Assembly (NCBI GenBank): GCA_015680685.1
Contig: MNCI01033529.1
Coordinates: 654,579-718,578, forward strand
Direction of reading: 5' to 3'
From: Gnetum montanum
Lineage: Eukaryota > Streptophyta > Gnetopsida > Gnetales > Gnetaceae
Length of the DNA stretch: 64,000 nucleotides
Both the position numbers and the translations under genes were made by a program. Below the pieces are notes generated by a model. It was not told where the DNA came from, searched no databases, and worked only from the letters and a program-made list of their open reading frames with translations. Positions 1 to 11,559 of the stretch are shown piece after piece; positions within the stretch are counted from its first letter, which is position 1, and each line of letters opens with the position of its first letter.

Positions 1-770
1 ATTTCTAATAATGTGATACATTTTACAGGTGCAACCTTTCGCAAATTAATGCAACGCTTAGGGGTCGAACATAAATTGACCACACCTTACCAACCTCAAG
101 CTAATGGCCAAGCCAAGGTTACTAACCAAGAGATTACAAGAATATTAACGAGAACAATTAGCAAATTTAGGCAAGATTAGAGCACAAAACTAAATGATGC
201 CGTTTGGGCATACCGCTCCACTTGGAAACTCCCTATAGGCTACTCTCTCTATGAGTTAGTGTATGGAAAACTTCCAAAGATCCCTATATAGACTGAGCTC
301 CGTACACTATCCATGGCTTGCGACCATCACCTTGATCTTGACCTAGCAAAAAAACAAAGGTTGGCAACTCTAAACGTGCTAGATGAGAATAGATTGGTTG
401 CTTTGTCTTCAAATGAGTTGCACAAGGCACATAATAAACAACGTCATGACTTAAGAATTTGAAGGGTTAGGTACCAACCAGGAGACAAGGTCCTTTACTG
501 GAACCCCACACATGTTCCTTAGCATACGAAATTTCAAACATTGTGGGAAGGACCCTATATTATTCATATGAGCTTTCCCTCAGGAGCCATGACAATATAC
601 AAGCCTGAAAGCCCAGATAAGTGGTTATTGGTTAATGTGCAACAAAAAAACCCCTTCCATGAACCAAGAATAGCCAGTAAAAATTACACCTCTGCTATCA
701 GGCAACCTCGCTCTTTATTTTGGATCTCTCCCTTTCCATTTAGTCATGGGGGAGATGGTCACCTATGCTG
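1..770 (+). pseudogene. Ty3/gypsy integrase, C-terminal half (decayed)
   Basis: The first codons read as the end of a retroviral-type integrase core. The segment TPYQPQANGQAKVTNQE carries the final catalytic glutamate region; the usual GQAEVTN appears here as GQAKVTN. AVWAYRSTWKLPIGYS and YELVYGK follow, then a degenerate C-terminal domain with YQPGDKVLYW and LWEGPYII. In-frame stops interrupt it near 178, 289, 460 and 523, so it cannot encode a working enzyme. The catalytic aspartates lie left of the window. The sequence is clearly different from the integrase at 47320-48283, so it comes from another gypsy family, possibly Athila-like. Integrase inserts retrotransposon cDNA into chromosomes. 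I am confident of the domain and less so of the lineage. Confidence 0.85.
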
Positions 771-1357
771 ATCATTGGAGGCCCTAAGTTATTTTTAGTT
801 TTTTTTTTTGTTTTACACATTTTTATTTTACAAATTTCTTTAACTTTTCTTGTTTTTGTTTTATGACATCGTTATACTTTTCCATTATGTGTGTGTGTGT
901 TATCCATCTTGTAAGTTTGTCATCCAATAAGTGTTCTTCATGATGGTATGAACTATTTTCCATATGGTTGCTAATGTTTGGTTTTTACCTTTAAGTTATT
1001 ATGTTGATACTAAGGTATGTTCTTTTGATATGGCAGGTAATGAGTCCACTTCATCCATACATCCACCAATTTATATGGTCTCTCTTGGCTTGGCAATGTA
1101 CAATCCCTTTCTAAATAAGAACTATAACGAATTGATGACTCAAGATTTCTCAAACCAAGGAAGGACTCAAGGATTGAAACGGGTGTGACTTCAAGGGAAC
1201 TTGATGTATTTGTGTTGGTCATTCTCGTAGGTGCTTGGATGTTTTCTTCTGGAGTTTTCTTACTGTTTTGACATTACCCAATCATCAAGACACTGAGCAA
1301 ATAAAAATAACAAGTCTTTGCATGGTGTGGTTTTCACGCATGAACACATAAAACAAC

Positions 1358-1424
1358 AAAAAGAAAAAAGAAAAAAAAAGAAAAAAAAGAAAAAAAAGAA
1401 AAAATAAAAGAAAAGAAAAAAAAG
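1358..1424 (+). repeat. A/G tract, possible polypurine tract
   Basis: About 67 bases are almost pure A with scattered G and one T. The tract lies downstream of the integrase fragment on the same strand and is followed by TGAGAATTC at 1425. A polypurine tract directly before a TG is where a 3' LTR should begin. No second LTR copy is available in the window to confirm it, and the tract may simply be an A-rich microsatellite. Confidence 0.4.
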
Positions 1425-3333
1425 TGAGAATTCAAAGCACACCCCTTAGATAAAATAATCCTTTCAGCTACAAGCACTAGTTATGGAACTAAAAACATTC
1501 CCTCTAACTAAGGCCCTTATTACGTCCTATTCTCTCCTCTTTTGTTTTGTTGAAATGGTGGTGGCTCTTCGGTGAAGGCATTCTTGTTATTCATGTGGAT
1601 GGATTGGCTGAATGCATTGATGCGAAGTCACTAGATGTGGTTTGTTTGAGGCCGGAGTTGGAATGAGACTTGCCAAGTCACATTAATTATGAAACAGACA
1701 AGGGGCTGTACACCACCTTGTTCTTGGGATTTTTTGGCACATTTGATCATTTCATGGAACAGTTGGACTATCTTATCAAAAATTGGAACAATGTATGGTT
1801 GTAAATTTAGAAGTAAACATGTAGCTTTAAGGTTATGGATTGACAGGTGTTTTGGAGAAGTTATTCATTGTTAAATATATTGATGTTGAGATCTTGTTGG
1901 GATATGAAATTAAATTGCCAAATTATTCCTTTGGATGGAGATTGGAAGATAGTACAATAATAGGCAAATTGATAGAAGGAAGAAGAGGAAATGTGGTTAT
2001 ATAAAGACAACGACATGTGCAGTGTGCTATATTATAGGGCAAGGTGACGATTCAAGGTTAAGATAGGCAAAATACGCACAAAACATTGATCTAAAAGGCA
2101 ACAGTGGAGATTAGAACTTTGAAGTATGAAAAGGGAATTCGATTGACCGAAGTGTGTCAAGATTATGCAGACCATGTTTTATAATAATGTATAATTTAAA
2201 TATTTGTTGGATAGAGCTCTTCGGTGTGAAGAGGTTTGGAGGCATTGGAAAAAATCAAAGTGGAGAAGGTTAGACGCGTCATTTTGGCCATTCATGTCAG
2301 TTGCAGTGGGCCAATCAACCTGTTGGTTGAAACACCGACGCTGCTGGTTGCAGGGTTGGGCCACAGGAGCTTCATGAGATGATTGAGTAGTTGTTTGTGC
2401 TCAATGGTATGCTAAATCTTGGCAATTTTATTCCTATGCTTGAGTTGTTTGATTTTTATGGCTATGTCTGCTGCATAAAAAGGGTGAGCAAGAAGCTGAA
2501 CGTACACATGGATGAGGTAATAGATGAACACCGAGAGCGTATGTAGAGCACAGAAAAGTGTACTTCATGTTCTCCTGAAAATGGCAGCAACTAGCAGTCA
2601 ATCCACAAATTGGCCTCAGCCAGACAAGGGTAAAGACGTACAAGCAGGAAATCGTCGCTGGTAGAATCGAAAGCTCTGCAACTCTCATGAAATGTGGATT
2701 CACAGAGTTTCTCTAAAACCCCACGTCAATGGAATGAGCCAAAGCGGAACTTGATTTAGTGGTAGACCGTATTTGATGAAATCATGAAAGAAACACATCT
2801 GCATCTAGTGGTGCCGTTGCTAGTTATACGCTTAACCAGGGAGACCTGCATCATTAACAGTTACCTTTTTGGTGGACGCTGAAATTGTGATGCATGTTTG
2901 TCTACGAAGATGAAGGCAACATCAACACGTTACCTCCTTCGGTTAAAACAAGCTAGAGTTGATGCCACTACCGATGCCTGCTATTTTGATGGTGTCGTTA
3001 GTAAAAAATGAAGACAACATTGTTTCAAATGTCAAATGCAGCTGCAACCACTTGTTTCGCCGTTTAAAATAATATGAGAAATTCAACGAAGAAGGGATAG
3101 AGAAATAGAAGACAGAACCTTTGAAAGCTCTGCATTAATGATACCTTGGGTTTCACAATGGCAAGTGTTGTTATGGATACAACTATTTTAAGAAAGGTTT
3201 CCTTAACCATTATCCAAAACTATAACACAGAAAAATTAAATTAAAATTAATCAATTAAGACATGCATAGTGTTAGATATACTTTGACAATATTGCATAGA
3301 AAAAGAGAAAAGAAATTTTTGGGATATTTTCGG
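1425..3333. other. Non-coding stretch, possible unresolved 3' LTR
   Basis: I see no recognisable gene on either strand here. Short open frames exist but resemble nothing I know. If 1358-1424 is a polypurine tract, part of this stretch would be the 3' LTR of the element whose integrase opens the window. I could not find its end because no sister LTR is present. Confidence 0.3.
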
Positions 3334-4838
3334 GATATTTGTGTAACTAAAAGGGGACATTTAGTTAGTATCTATTTTATTCCTAGATTCCATGATAATT
3401 ATAGCTAATGTTAAATTACCAAAAAACACATGCCAATGTTAGCATGATTTTCTCCTAATTTTAGGTATAAGTTACAACTTCCTAACTTGTTGGGAAAGTC
3501 ATAACTTCCTTACTTGGGAGAGAAGTTAGCCAAGATATTTTGGAATATGTAACTATCCATGAGACCCTATAAAAAGGCTTCAGGGGTTAGAAGAAAGGAG
3601 TCTGACAAGGGGTCTCACTTGGGGTCTCGGAGGAAGATTGAAAAGAAGACATTGTGAAAGATTGCTTATAAGATGACTTGTTAAAGATAACATTTTAGCT
3701 TCTTTTTCATAGTCTTGTGAGTTATGTTTATTTTTTTTATTTTATTTAAATTATTTAGCTAGTGGTTTAGATAGTATCATGCTTGGCAAATAATCTTAGG
3801 ATTTTTAGATTGCTCTTATTGTTCTTGTTGCATAATAGAAAATTTCTATTAAAATTTTGCCATAGAAGAGCTTGTGTTTAAAAGCATTAAGAGCATTTTA
3901 GTAGTAAATTTTATTATTATGCAATGTATAAGAACTGCTATTGAGATTATTGTAAGAGAGCCTCAGCATGTAGTCAAGCCATTGAACAATTCAATAGTCA
4001 AGAGAGTTCAGAAAATCTTTGGTATTTTGATAGGACCAGAATAGCTTCTTTTATCTTTAAAGTGAATCTCCATGGTATTTCAATCAGAAATTGTCAAGTC
4101 TTTTGAAGGTTCTATTGAATGCAATTGTTGACGTCCATTATCTAGCCAAAATAGGGTCTGGTACGTGATAGTTTACGCAGCAATTTTTTTGGTAGAATAG
4201 TAGGATTGTCTTGAAGAAATTGCTTATTTGAGCCTTGGAAGTATGAACAATTCATAGTTATTGAATTTGGGATAGATTTATTGCGAATTTTTTACTCGTA
4301 TCATTTTACCTTGTCTAAACATTTGAGGTCTTAACACAAATCTGCTTTCTTTTCTGTCTATTTTCATTAAATCTTGCTCTATTTCTAGTTTTCTTATGGA
4401 ACTATCTCTTTCTCTGTGGAAAATTAGAAGTAGATTCAAGGAGTTGTGCTAAAATGTTTTTGCAAAACTTTATTTGTTACAAGTAGGTATTATAAGGACT
4501 GCATAGACTAGGCAATTGAACAAAATAGAAACTCTCAACAACTCACAGTACTTTGCAAAGTTGGCTGAATCATTAAGACCTCAATCACAGTATCTTTAGT
4601 AAAGATAGAAACTCTCAACAACTCACAGTATCTTTAAGATAAGTCATTTGTAGTTTTACACACAGCCCAATGATTTCATTTTTCACAACTGCATACCACA
4701 ATAGCAGACACACATACTCACATTAACTACTAAGTCTATTTGGAGGTATCTAGGCCTTGGTGATGCCAGAGATCAGCAAGCACCTAAATCTTGTTCGAGG
4801 ACACTCGTTGGTGGTCGCTTCCCAAATGGTCACCAATA
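3334..4838 (+). repeat. LTR-like repeat, copy 1
   Basis: This 1.5 kb stretch aligns through nearly its whole length with 28201-29819 and, inverted, in its 3' half with about 13380-14120. It holds a TATA box (TATAAAAAGG at 3568) about 100 bases after the shared GTTGGGAAAGT/GTTGGCCAAGT segment. It ends with GAGGACACTCGTTGG and then GGTCACCAATA, where the other copy ends GGTCGCCAACA. A promoter-like TATA and a CA-type end fit an LTR. Copy 1 has a local duplication of AAACTCTCAACAACTCACAG at 4528-4630 that the other copies lack. No element internal region is attached, so it may be a solo LTR or a remnant. Confidence 0.7.
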
Positions 4839-5794
4839 GGATTCCATTCCATTCTCTTCTCTCCACCCTTCTCCCCATTGTTCACCTCATTGCTGGTTGT
4901 ATCATTAGTATATATTTTGGTTGATGCATTGTTTTCTTTTAGGTAAATTCTTGTGGTTAAGACTTTAACTCTTGTTTCAAATGACATTCCTAGAGCCTAT
5001 GGACTCTCTGAAGGTGGGATTGTCAGGGCACTAAGGTCATGATCTTGCTTTGGGGAGGACCCACTAACATTCCTCTTTGGTGCACCAGTTAAATTTTTTT
5101 CCCTAACATTTTTGCAATGCATTTTATTTTATTCATTTCCATCTTGACATCCATTTCATCAATGTCCTAGTTGTATCTTTTTCTCCATCTTCTTGTTCGT
5201 ATTATTTCTCCATTCTATTGTTACCAGAGGTTCGTGATTAGTCATGGGGGTACGGGGCCCAATTTTTTTGATTTTCTCCTAACCCCTACACCTTCAGTAG
5301 TCATCATCATTATATCTCCAGATCCATATCAGCCATACCACAACTCAGCCAATGGACTTATATAGAAGCAAGGTATCAATTACATGATGATTCATTTACC
5401 CTTGCTAATATAAGACTGTGTTGTATGTGCAAATGACAATCATACAACAATGGATTGGATCTAGAGAAAAGACTTGGAATGGAGCAGTGCTGAAGCAGCT
5501 ATGCAAGGAGCAAGATCGATGATGCACTTATGGATGGATAATGAAAGACACAATCTTGGTATTAGCAGCAACAACACTTCTTTCTCTCTCTCTTTCTTAG
5601 CTACCAACTAAGGCCTGATGTCAATGTAATAAGGTGTTCATTCTTGTTGTTATGAACACTAGTTTTGTTGAGTCTTGTAATGATAATCTGTTCACATGTC
5701 ATCCCATTAGTTCCATATTGAGTCAATAATCCCATACCTTCCCGATATTATTGTAAGGAACTTGAGGATGAGTTTTCATTTATTCATGGGGGTA
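4839..5794. other. No recognisable gene
   Basis: Pyrimidine-rich and AT-rich non-coding sequence. A 64-codon frame at 5171-5365 resembles nothing I know. The phrase CATGGGGGTA occurs at 5243 and again at 5786, the second time directly before the probable copia LTR. Confidence 0.3.
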
Positions 5795-6121
5795 TGATGG
5801 AACGTGATATCGCATGGGCCACGATATCATGTACGTGATATCACTGCCGTCACGATATTGCATCCCACACGATATCACATACGCGATATTGCGGTGTGTC
5901 GTCATATCTATAAATAAGAGGCAGCTCTCCCTTGTTTCCCATCCTAGGCTAGACCGTAGTGAAACTCTGATAGTTTTTCCCTCTAGAGATAGATTAATTT
6001 CCATGTGCTTGCAGTGGGAACTCCAAAGTGAACAGATCTTTATTCGAGTAGAAATTGTACTTGAACACAAGTTTATGTACGGCAATAAAGATGAACTTCT
6101 TGGATAAACCTTGCAGTGCAT
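5795..6121 (+). repeat. Probable Ty1/copia-type LTR, 5' part
   Basis: A purine-rich CATGGGGGTA runs directly into TGATGGAACG, the layout of a polypurine tract followed by an LTR start. Inside are several copies of a GTGATATC / CGATAT palindromic word (5800-5890), a TATA box (TATAAATA at 5909) and then a transcribed-looking segment. The general form (short, TATA about 110 bases from the start, AT-rich tail) fits a copia LTR. The 3' end is not defined, and 6121 is only where the clear sequence character stops. A short antisense frame across it is a shadow. Confidence 0.45.
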
Positions 6122-7429
6122 GGAATAGGCTAATTAGGATTTTATTTACTATTATTTATTATTATTTATTTAAATGCTTTATTAGTTATTAAATCTCTCT
6201 CAACCCTTCTCTCCTAGTTAAGTNCACCCTTCACCTCATTATCATAGGAGATAAAACATAAAAAATATAAAAATCATATACCTCAGACTTGCTTAACCAT
6301 ACACTGTGACAACTACAAGTAAGTCTGGGAAGACAACAAATGATTAACCCTAAGTGTTCCATGAGGCATGTAGGCACTTAGTCTGTGGAGTTTGACTGGA
6401 TCGCGCGTGCTACGCTTGTATTTGTATGGTTGAGTGTAGGGGTACCTCACCACTTGTCAATAATTAATTAGTAGCACATCACATGTCATAACATCATGGT
6501 AACTTCTGATAATTAATTATAAGACACATTACTTTCTCATATCTTGAGAGAAATATTTAAATAAAAAAAATTCCCCTTATAGGGTGTAGGATGAGGATAT
6601 GTCACTAACCCCAACTTAGCAATTTTCCTAGAGGAGATAACATTTTTTTGGTATTCACCATTAATCAAAATACAAATCCATTATCTGCTAGTGAAACATC
6701 TAGTCTTAATCCTAAATAAAAATTTCCTTGTTGGATTGGTGTAGGGACATATTTTATGAGCATTTTTTAATCCTGATAGGTAGTTGATTTATAGGTTTAG
6801 GAGGTTGGGGAGATGTCTTTGCTCCAAGCTACAAGAAGAAAAAACAAAGATATCCCAAGTCCCTAAAAGATGTCTAATTAGAAGAGGAGATATTTTTAGC
6901 TCTATGTTTGGGATAAATATAGAGGCTAGGTTGCATGTTGATTATAGATGAAGAAAGGAATAAAAATAAAAGGTGGGATAGAGAAATTGTAGTAGAGGCT
7001 ATGTGTGTCTACCATCAAGTATGTGTGATCTTGATCATAACTCTTTATATGTGTACCTAATCTTATATTTGTATATGGAAAACTTTAGATTGATTGAAAC
7101 TTAAGCTGAGGTTAATCATTGTGTGATTGTAGAGCCTCATGCTTTGCAATAGTGTTGACTGTGTGAGAATTGAATGTGATCTAGGTTGTGATTTTGCTGT
7201 AATTGTAATCTTTTTTATTTAATTAAAGATAAATAGTTTTTTTTGGCTTTTCTAGCAATTGAATTTTCTTATGTACTTTATGTTTCTAGATTTGATGTGT
7301 TTGAAGGATTAAATAAAATCCAAGTAAGCCTGATCCATGGATGGCCTTCTTTATTTACATTCCCCATAAATGCACATAAATTCAATTCAAAAACTTTAAT
7401 TTTTTTTGTAGGATTACCTATTTGAAGAG
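6122..7429. other. AT-rich non-coding stretch
   Basis: No gene recognised on either strand. One ambiguous base (N) sits at 6224. The stretch contains AT-rich low-complexity runs (6140-6175) and several TATAGG-like words but no reading frame I can assign. Confidence 0.3.
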
Positions 7430-8065
7430 ATTAACTTAATTACTTCTCCTTATTCAAAGTTTGTACATCCTTTTCATTGGCTACCTTTTGAAGTAGAGAT
7501 TCACATTATTTGTATTTCCACTTTCCATATTTGAAGCACTAAATCTTGGACGAGTTACTGTCTTGACTCTTTTCTTCTTTGCCTAAGTCTTCCTTGGCCT
7601 TTGCCTTTTCATCACCTTTCTCTTACTTCTTGTCATGGTTGCCCTTTTTATCTTTAATTTTGGACTTAGATCTCTTATCTTTTCCCTATAAATCTTTTTT
7701 TTCTCCTACTTCCAAACCCATTGAGTTTCTTTTATATCTTGAGCACTAAATCATATGCCTCATCAAGGGTTTAAGACTTATGAAATGCCAAATCCTATTA
7801 ATAAGTCATCTTGATATCTCTAGGAAAGATATAAGCATGTTCATATTTCTTCTAATTAACCTTATTTTGAAGAAAAAGTTTACAAAATTCAATATAGAAC
7901 TCCTTAACATCATTGTCTTAATATTGAAGAAACATGATCTTCATGATTGTCCCTTACCTCTACCTAGATTGTTTAAATTTTTGTTTCAATTTGTACTTCA
8001 TTATTGTCACAATAATTACCTTTTTCATGGAATAGTAAGTATTAGAATTACTAAGCTTATTTTGG
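7430..8065 (-). pseudogene. Ty3/gypsy gag polyprotein (decayed)
   Basis: Read on the minus strand, the frame shows a gag-like order. First comes a capsid segment (MKYKLKQKF, then EFYIEFCKLFLQNKVN), then DEAYDLVLKI near 7770-7740. A long lysine-rich linker follows (KDKRSKSKIKDKKGN, KAKAKEDLGKEEKSQDSNS), and finally a degraded zinc knuckle CFKYGKWKYK at about 7508-7540. In intact relatives the knuckle reads CxxCxxxGHxxxxC; here the second Cys is Tyr and the His is lost. Several in-frame stops are present. Gag packages the element RNA. No protease or reverse transcriptase follows on this strand. The call rests on the domain order and the knuckle remnant. Confidence 0.7.
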
Positions 8066-8689
8066 AAATGTTCAGAAACTTTTGAAATCAATAGAAAAAT
8101 TAGTGAGGTTTAATCAAATCAATTATGTTGTTTAATCAAGAAGTATTATTAGCAAGCTTGAAAGAAAGTTTTATGGATTTACATCTTCTTTTGGCTTTAG
8201 GTAATATTTCCCTTGAATGCAAGTACGCATAATGAATAGTCCTATATGATGAACAAAGCTTGCAAAGGTAAACTATTTACAAAAATGCATAAAAGAAGTT
8301 AGCTTATTTTAGCTAGGGTTCTGAATAAGTATTTTAACAACTTAGAAGTTGTTAGTAGTTAAATATATAATCTTGTTAGTTAAGCTTTAGGGAATCAACA
8401 TGAAGAACTAGATTTTGAGCCAAGTTTGATTCTATAAGATATCTTAATGTAGCACTAGATAGTTTAGCACATATTAATTAGCTTTAAGAAATGGGCTTGC
8501 AAGGATATCATCTGATATGAAAGATCATTTCTTCTTATTAAAGCTTATTAGCTAAGTTTTGGATCAATAGAGATTGATTTGCAAAGCTAAAAGAATCGAT
8601 TCTACCTTATAATGAGATCAAAATTAGAGCAAATAGTTAATCACAAATTACTAAGTTAAAAATTTATTAGTAAAAGCTCATAGAATTCA
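8066..8689. other. AT-rich stretch upstream of the gag remnant
   Basis: AT-rich sequence with many AGCTTA/TTAGCT words and no gene. On the minus strand it lies upstream of the gag remnant and could be that element's leader. No LTR or primer site is visible. Confidence 0.3.
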
Positions 8690-10990
8690 TCATTTAAAGG
8701 TGTAAGATTAGTTTTCCAAAAGAAAGCAAATACTATTTAGCCATGTGATCTTGTGAAGTTGGAATGGTTAGTAGAACCAAATATTAGCTGTACAGGGAAT
8801 TTAAAAATTGGTTCTATAAACCACATCAACTTTATCGAATTTATAGAATAAAAGAGATTCTATAGCCAAATACATGAATAGCATTTTGTGTCACATCAAC
8901 TTATAAAATAGGGAAGGATTAGTAGAACTAGATATTGGCTCTACAAATGAGCCTCGAAATAGTTCCATAATCCATGTAAACTCTTGGTTGATTTTTCATA
9001 GAATTGGATAATGTGTGTAGAACCAAATATACAAAGAGCTTTTGAATTGGTTCTACAACATTAGCCAACTAGAGGTTGAAGATTAGCATTAATTTATTGT
9101 GATATTTGATTCTATAAAAGAATATTAAAGTTTGGCTCTATGGGTAAAATCCATGTGTCATGTAAGTTAAGGAAAGCTTGTTTTAAAGAGCTACTATTCC
9201 AAGAAGTTATAGAATTAATTTAGAGAAAGTTTTGTTATTAGCTATGTAAGATTTAAAAAGGTGAGATTTGTAGAGCCAAAATTTGATTTGAAGAATGAGC
9301 TTTAAAATGGTTCTACAAGCCACATCAACTCTTAGTCTAAAATAGATTCTTAGAACCAAAAATTGAATTTATGAACAAAAGACAAATTGGTTTCCCAACC
9401 CATGTCAGAGCTCTTAAAAGAAATAAGGCACTTTATTTTTAGCTTTGCCACATCAACTTTGGAAGAATGAGTAAACTCATAGAACCAAAAATCAATTCAA
9501 TGAACAAGCTCCAAACTGGTTCTATGGATTACATGATCTTTTATATAGCATGGGTTTATAAGTTAGTCTACAAGGAAGCCACATGAGCATTTGAAGGTAG
9601 AGCACATTCTATAAAGTAAATAATAGGGTGAAAAGAAGTATAGCTCATAGAATCAAAATTTGGTTGTACACAGGAGCTCATCATTGAATAAGTTAATGAG
9701 CTTGTAGAATCAAAAAATTATTCAAGCCTAAAAATGATTCTACCACATCTGCATGGAAAGGAAGAGCATGTTCTGTGAAGAGAATAGAAGAGTAAAAGGA
9801 AGCATGGTTCAAAATGTGTTCTACAAGCAAGCTCATTTTTTTTCTACAAGACACTCATTTTTGATTCTACAAGCCACATCAGCACTAGCCAAGAATACAT
9901 TTGTAGAAAAAAAATATGTTTGTATGAATAAGAGCTAAAATGATTCTACAAGTCACATCAGAAAGAAAACCAGCTTATATTGGATCCACAAGAAGTTATG
10001 GATTCAATTTACACATGCTTATTTTACTATTTAATCTAGCTTAGTGTATTAAAGATTGAATAAGAGAAGTTTAAGAGGCTATAAAAGTATAACATGGCTC
10101 ATAGAATCAAAAGTCAATTCTACAAAGGAGCTCAAGAATAGTTCTTCTACAACAACACTTGAATAGTGCAGGTTTAATTTGGTTCTGTGAATGAGCTTTA
10201 AAATGGTTCTATGAATCATGTTAGGTCCAAAAATATGAAGTTCTTTCCAAACTCTTAGACATGGAGTCCACTATAGAGTATTTTGCACATGGCCAATGAT
10301 AGTTTTGATCTAGCTTAGCTAGGCTTGATGTAAGAAAGATCTTTAAAGATTTAAAGAGAACTCAAAAGCCATGTAAGCTCAAGATAGAAGAAGATTTTGT
10401 AGAATAAAAAATATTTGTATGAGCTAGCTCCAAATTCATTCTACCATGTAAGCTTGAGATAAAAGGAAGAAGTTCATAAAACCAAAAAGTGGTTCTATTA
10501 ATTGATTTTACAAGCTATATTGAAACATGACGAAGTTTGAATTCAAGAAATCAAACATGAGACTCGCTACATAGTATTGGACTAAATTTACACTCATGAT
10601 TAATTTCAATCTAGCTTAATAGGCCATAAATTGATAAAGAGGGATCTATGAGATATTGAATCTTAATTAAGAGTCACATAAGTAGAAGTTCTGTAAAACC
10701 AAAATTGGTTCTACAAAACATCCATGAATTCTCCAAAATAATCAAGTTCAAAAGTAGATAATTACTTAAAATGATATAGAGCTTCACATTAGTGTTAGCT
10801 TAAAAATGATTATGAAGTAAGCTTAGGATTAGTCCTATGTGATGATTTGAGCTTCAATTGCCACAGTAACATTAATGGAATGAAGATTAAAAGAGCCTAT
10901 TCTTCTCTTAAGATAGTAGAACCAAAAGTGTTTTATGAAATGGTTCTACTTATATACCATGTTAGCTCAATCATTCTTGATCATTTTAAG
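8690..10990. repeat. Degenerate array of AGAACCA/TGGTTCT units
   Basis: A loosely tandem repeat covers about 2.3 kb. Each unit begins with AGAACCAAA or a variant (AGAATCAAAA, AGAGCCAAAA). It continues through a segment such as TTGATTCTATGAATGAGCT, then carries TGGTTCTACAAGCCACATCA, the reverse complement of the unit start. Good units start near 8773, 8934, 9275, 9352, 9481, 9650 and 10100, with later ones to about 10930. Spacing is irregular (about 60-170 bases). Each unit can fold on itself through the AGAACCA and TGGTTCT arms. No coding potential survives. Confidence 0.65.
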
Positions 10991-11559
10991 ATAGAGTTAA
11001 GAGCTAGATTAACAAAAGGTAAGTTAATCTTTAAGACAATATAACTTATACCAAAGCCTGTAGTTATTTAATAATATTAATAAAGTAGCTTGGTATAATT
11101 AAAATTTTATGACATATGATGAAAGATAATTTGAACAACTTGTCCTTAAGCAAGAGAATTGAAAATAGCTTTAGTTATTGACGAACAAGGTCATTGCAAA
11201 TTTTGAATCATAGAGCTAGTAGTAGATAGAGCCAAACATTGAAGTAGAGCACAAGCCACACTACAAGTGCAGAGAAAAGCTTCCTTGAAGATCTTTAGAT
11301 TTCACCTTAAAATATAGAAGAAAGAAAAATAAGTATCATAGAAGTTCAAGGACATCAATACTTTCATCCTCTATGATCACCTATAATATTTTAAGCTTAA
11401 CATATATAAACTACAATGATGGATTGATGTTAGGTGCTTAGATTTGGAGATAGAAGAGAAAGAATTATTTAGCTTTGATGAAGATCATGACTTGATTAAG
11501 AAAATAGAGCTTAAATATTTAGAGTTAATGAAATATTTTTGAGAAGTTTAGGAAAAAGA
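10991..11559. other. AT-rich spacer
   Basis: AT-rich sequence between the hairpin array and the decayed ORF. No gene, RNA gene or repeat boundary is recognisable. Confidence 0.3.

Noticed and set aside
1260-1442. 60-codon minus frame rich in Phe and Leu
   Set aside because: It is only the A/G tract at 1358-1424 read backwards.
5780-6121. Overlapping 113- and 97-codon frames on both strands as genes
   Set aside because: They are mirror frames across palindromic GATATC words and a TATA box in a probable LTR.
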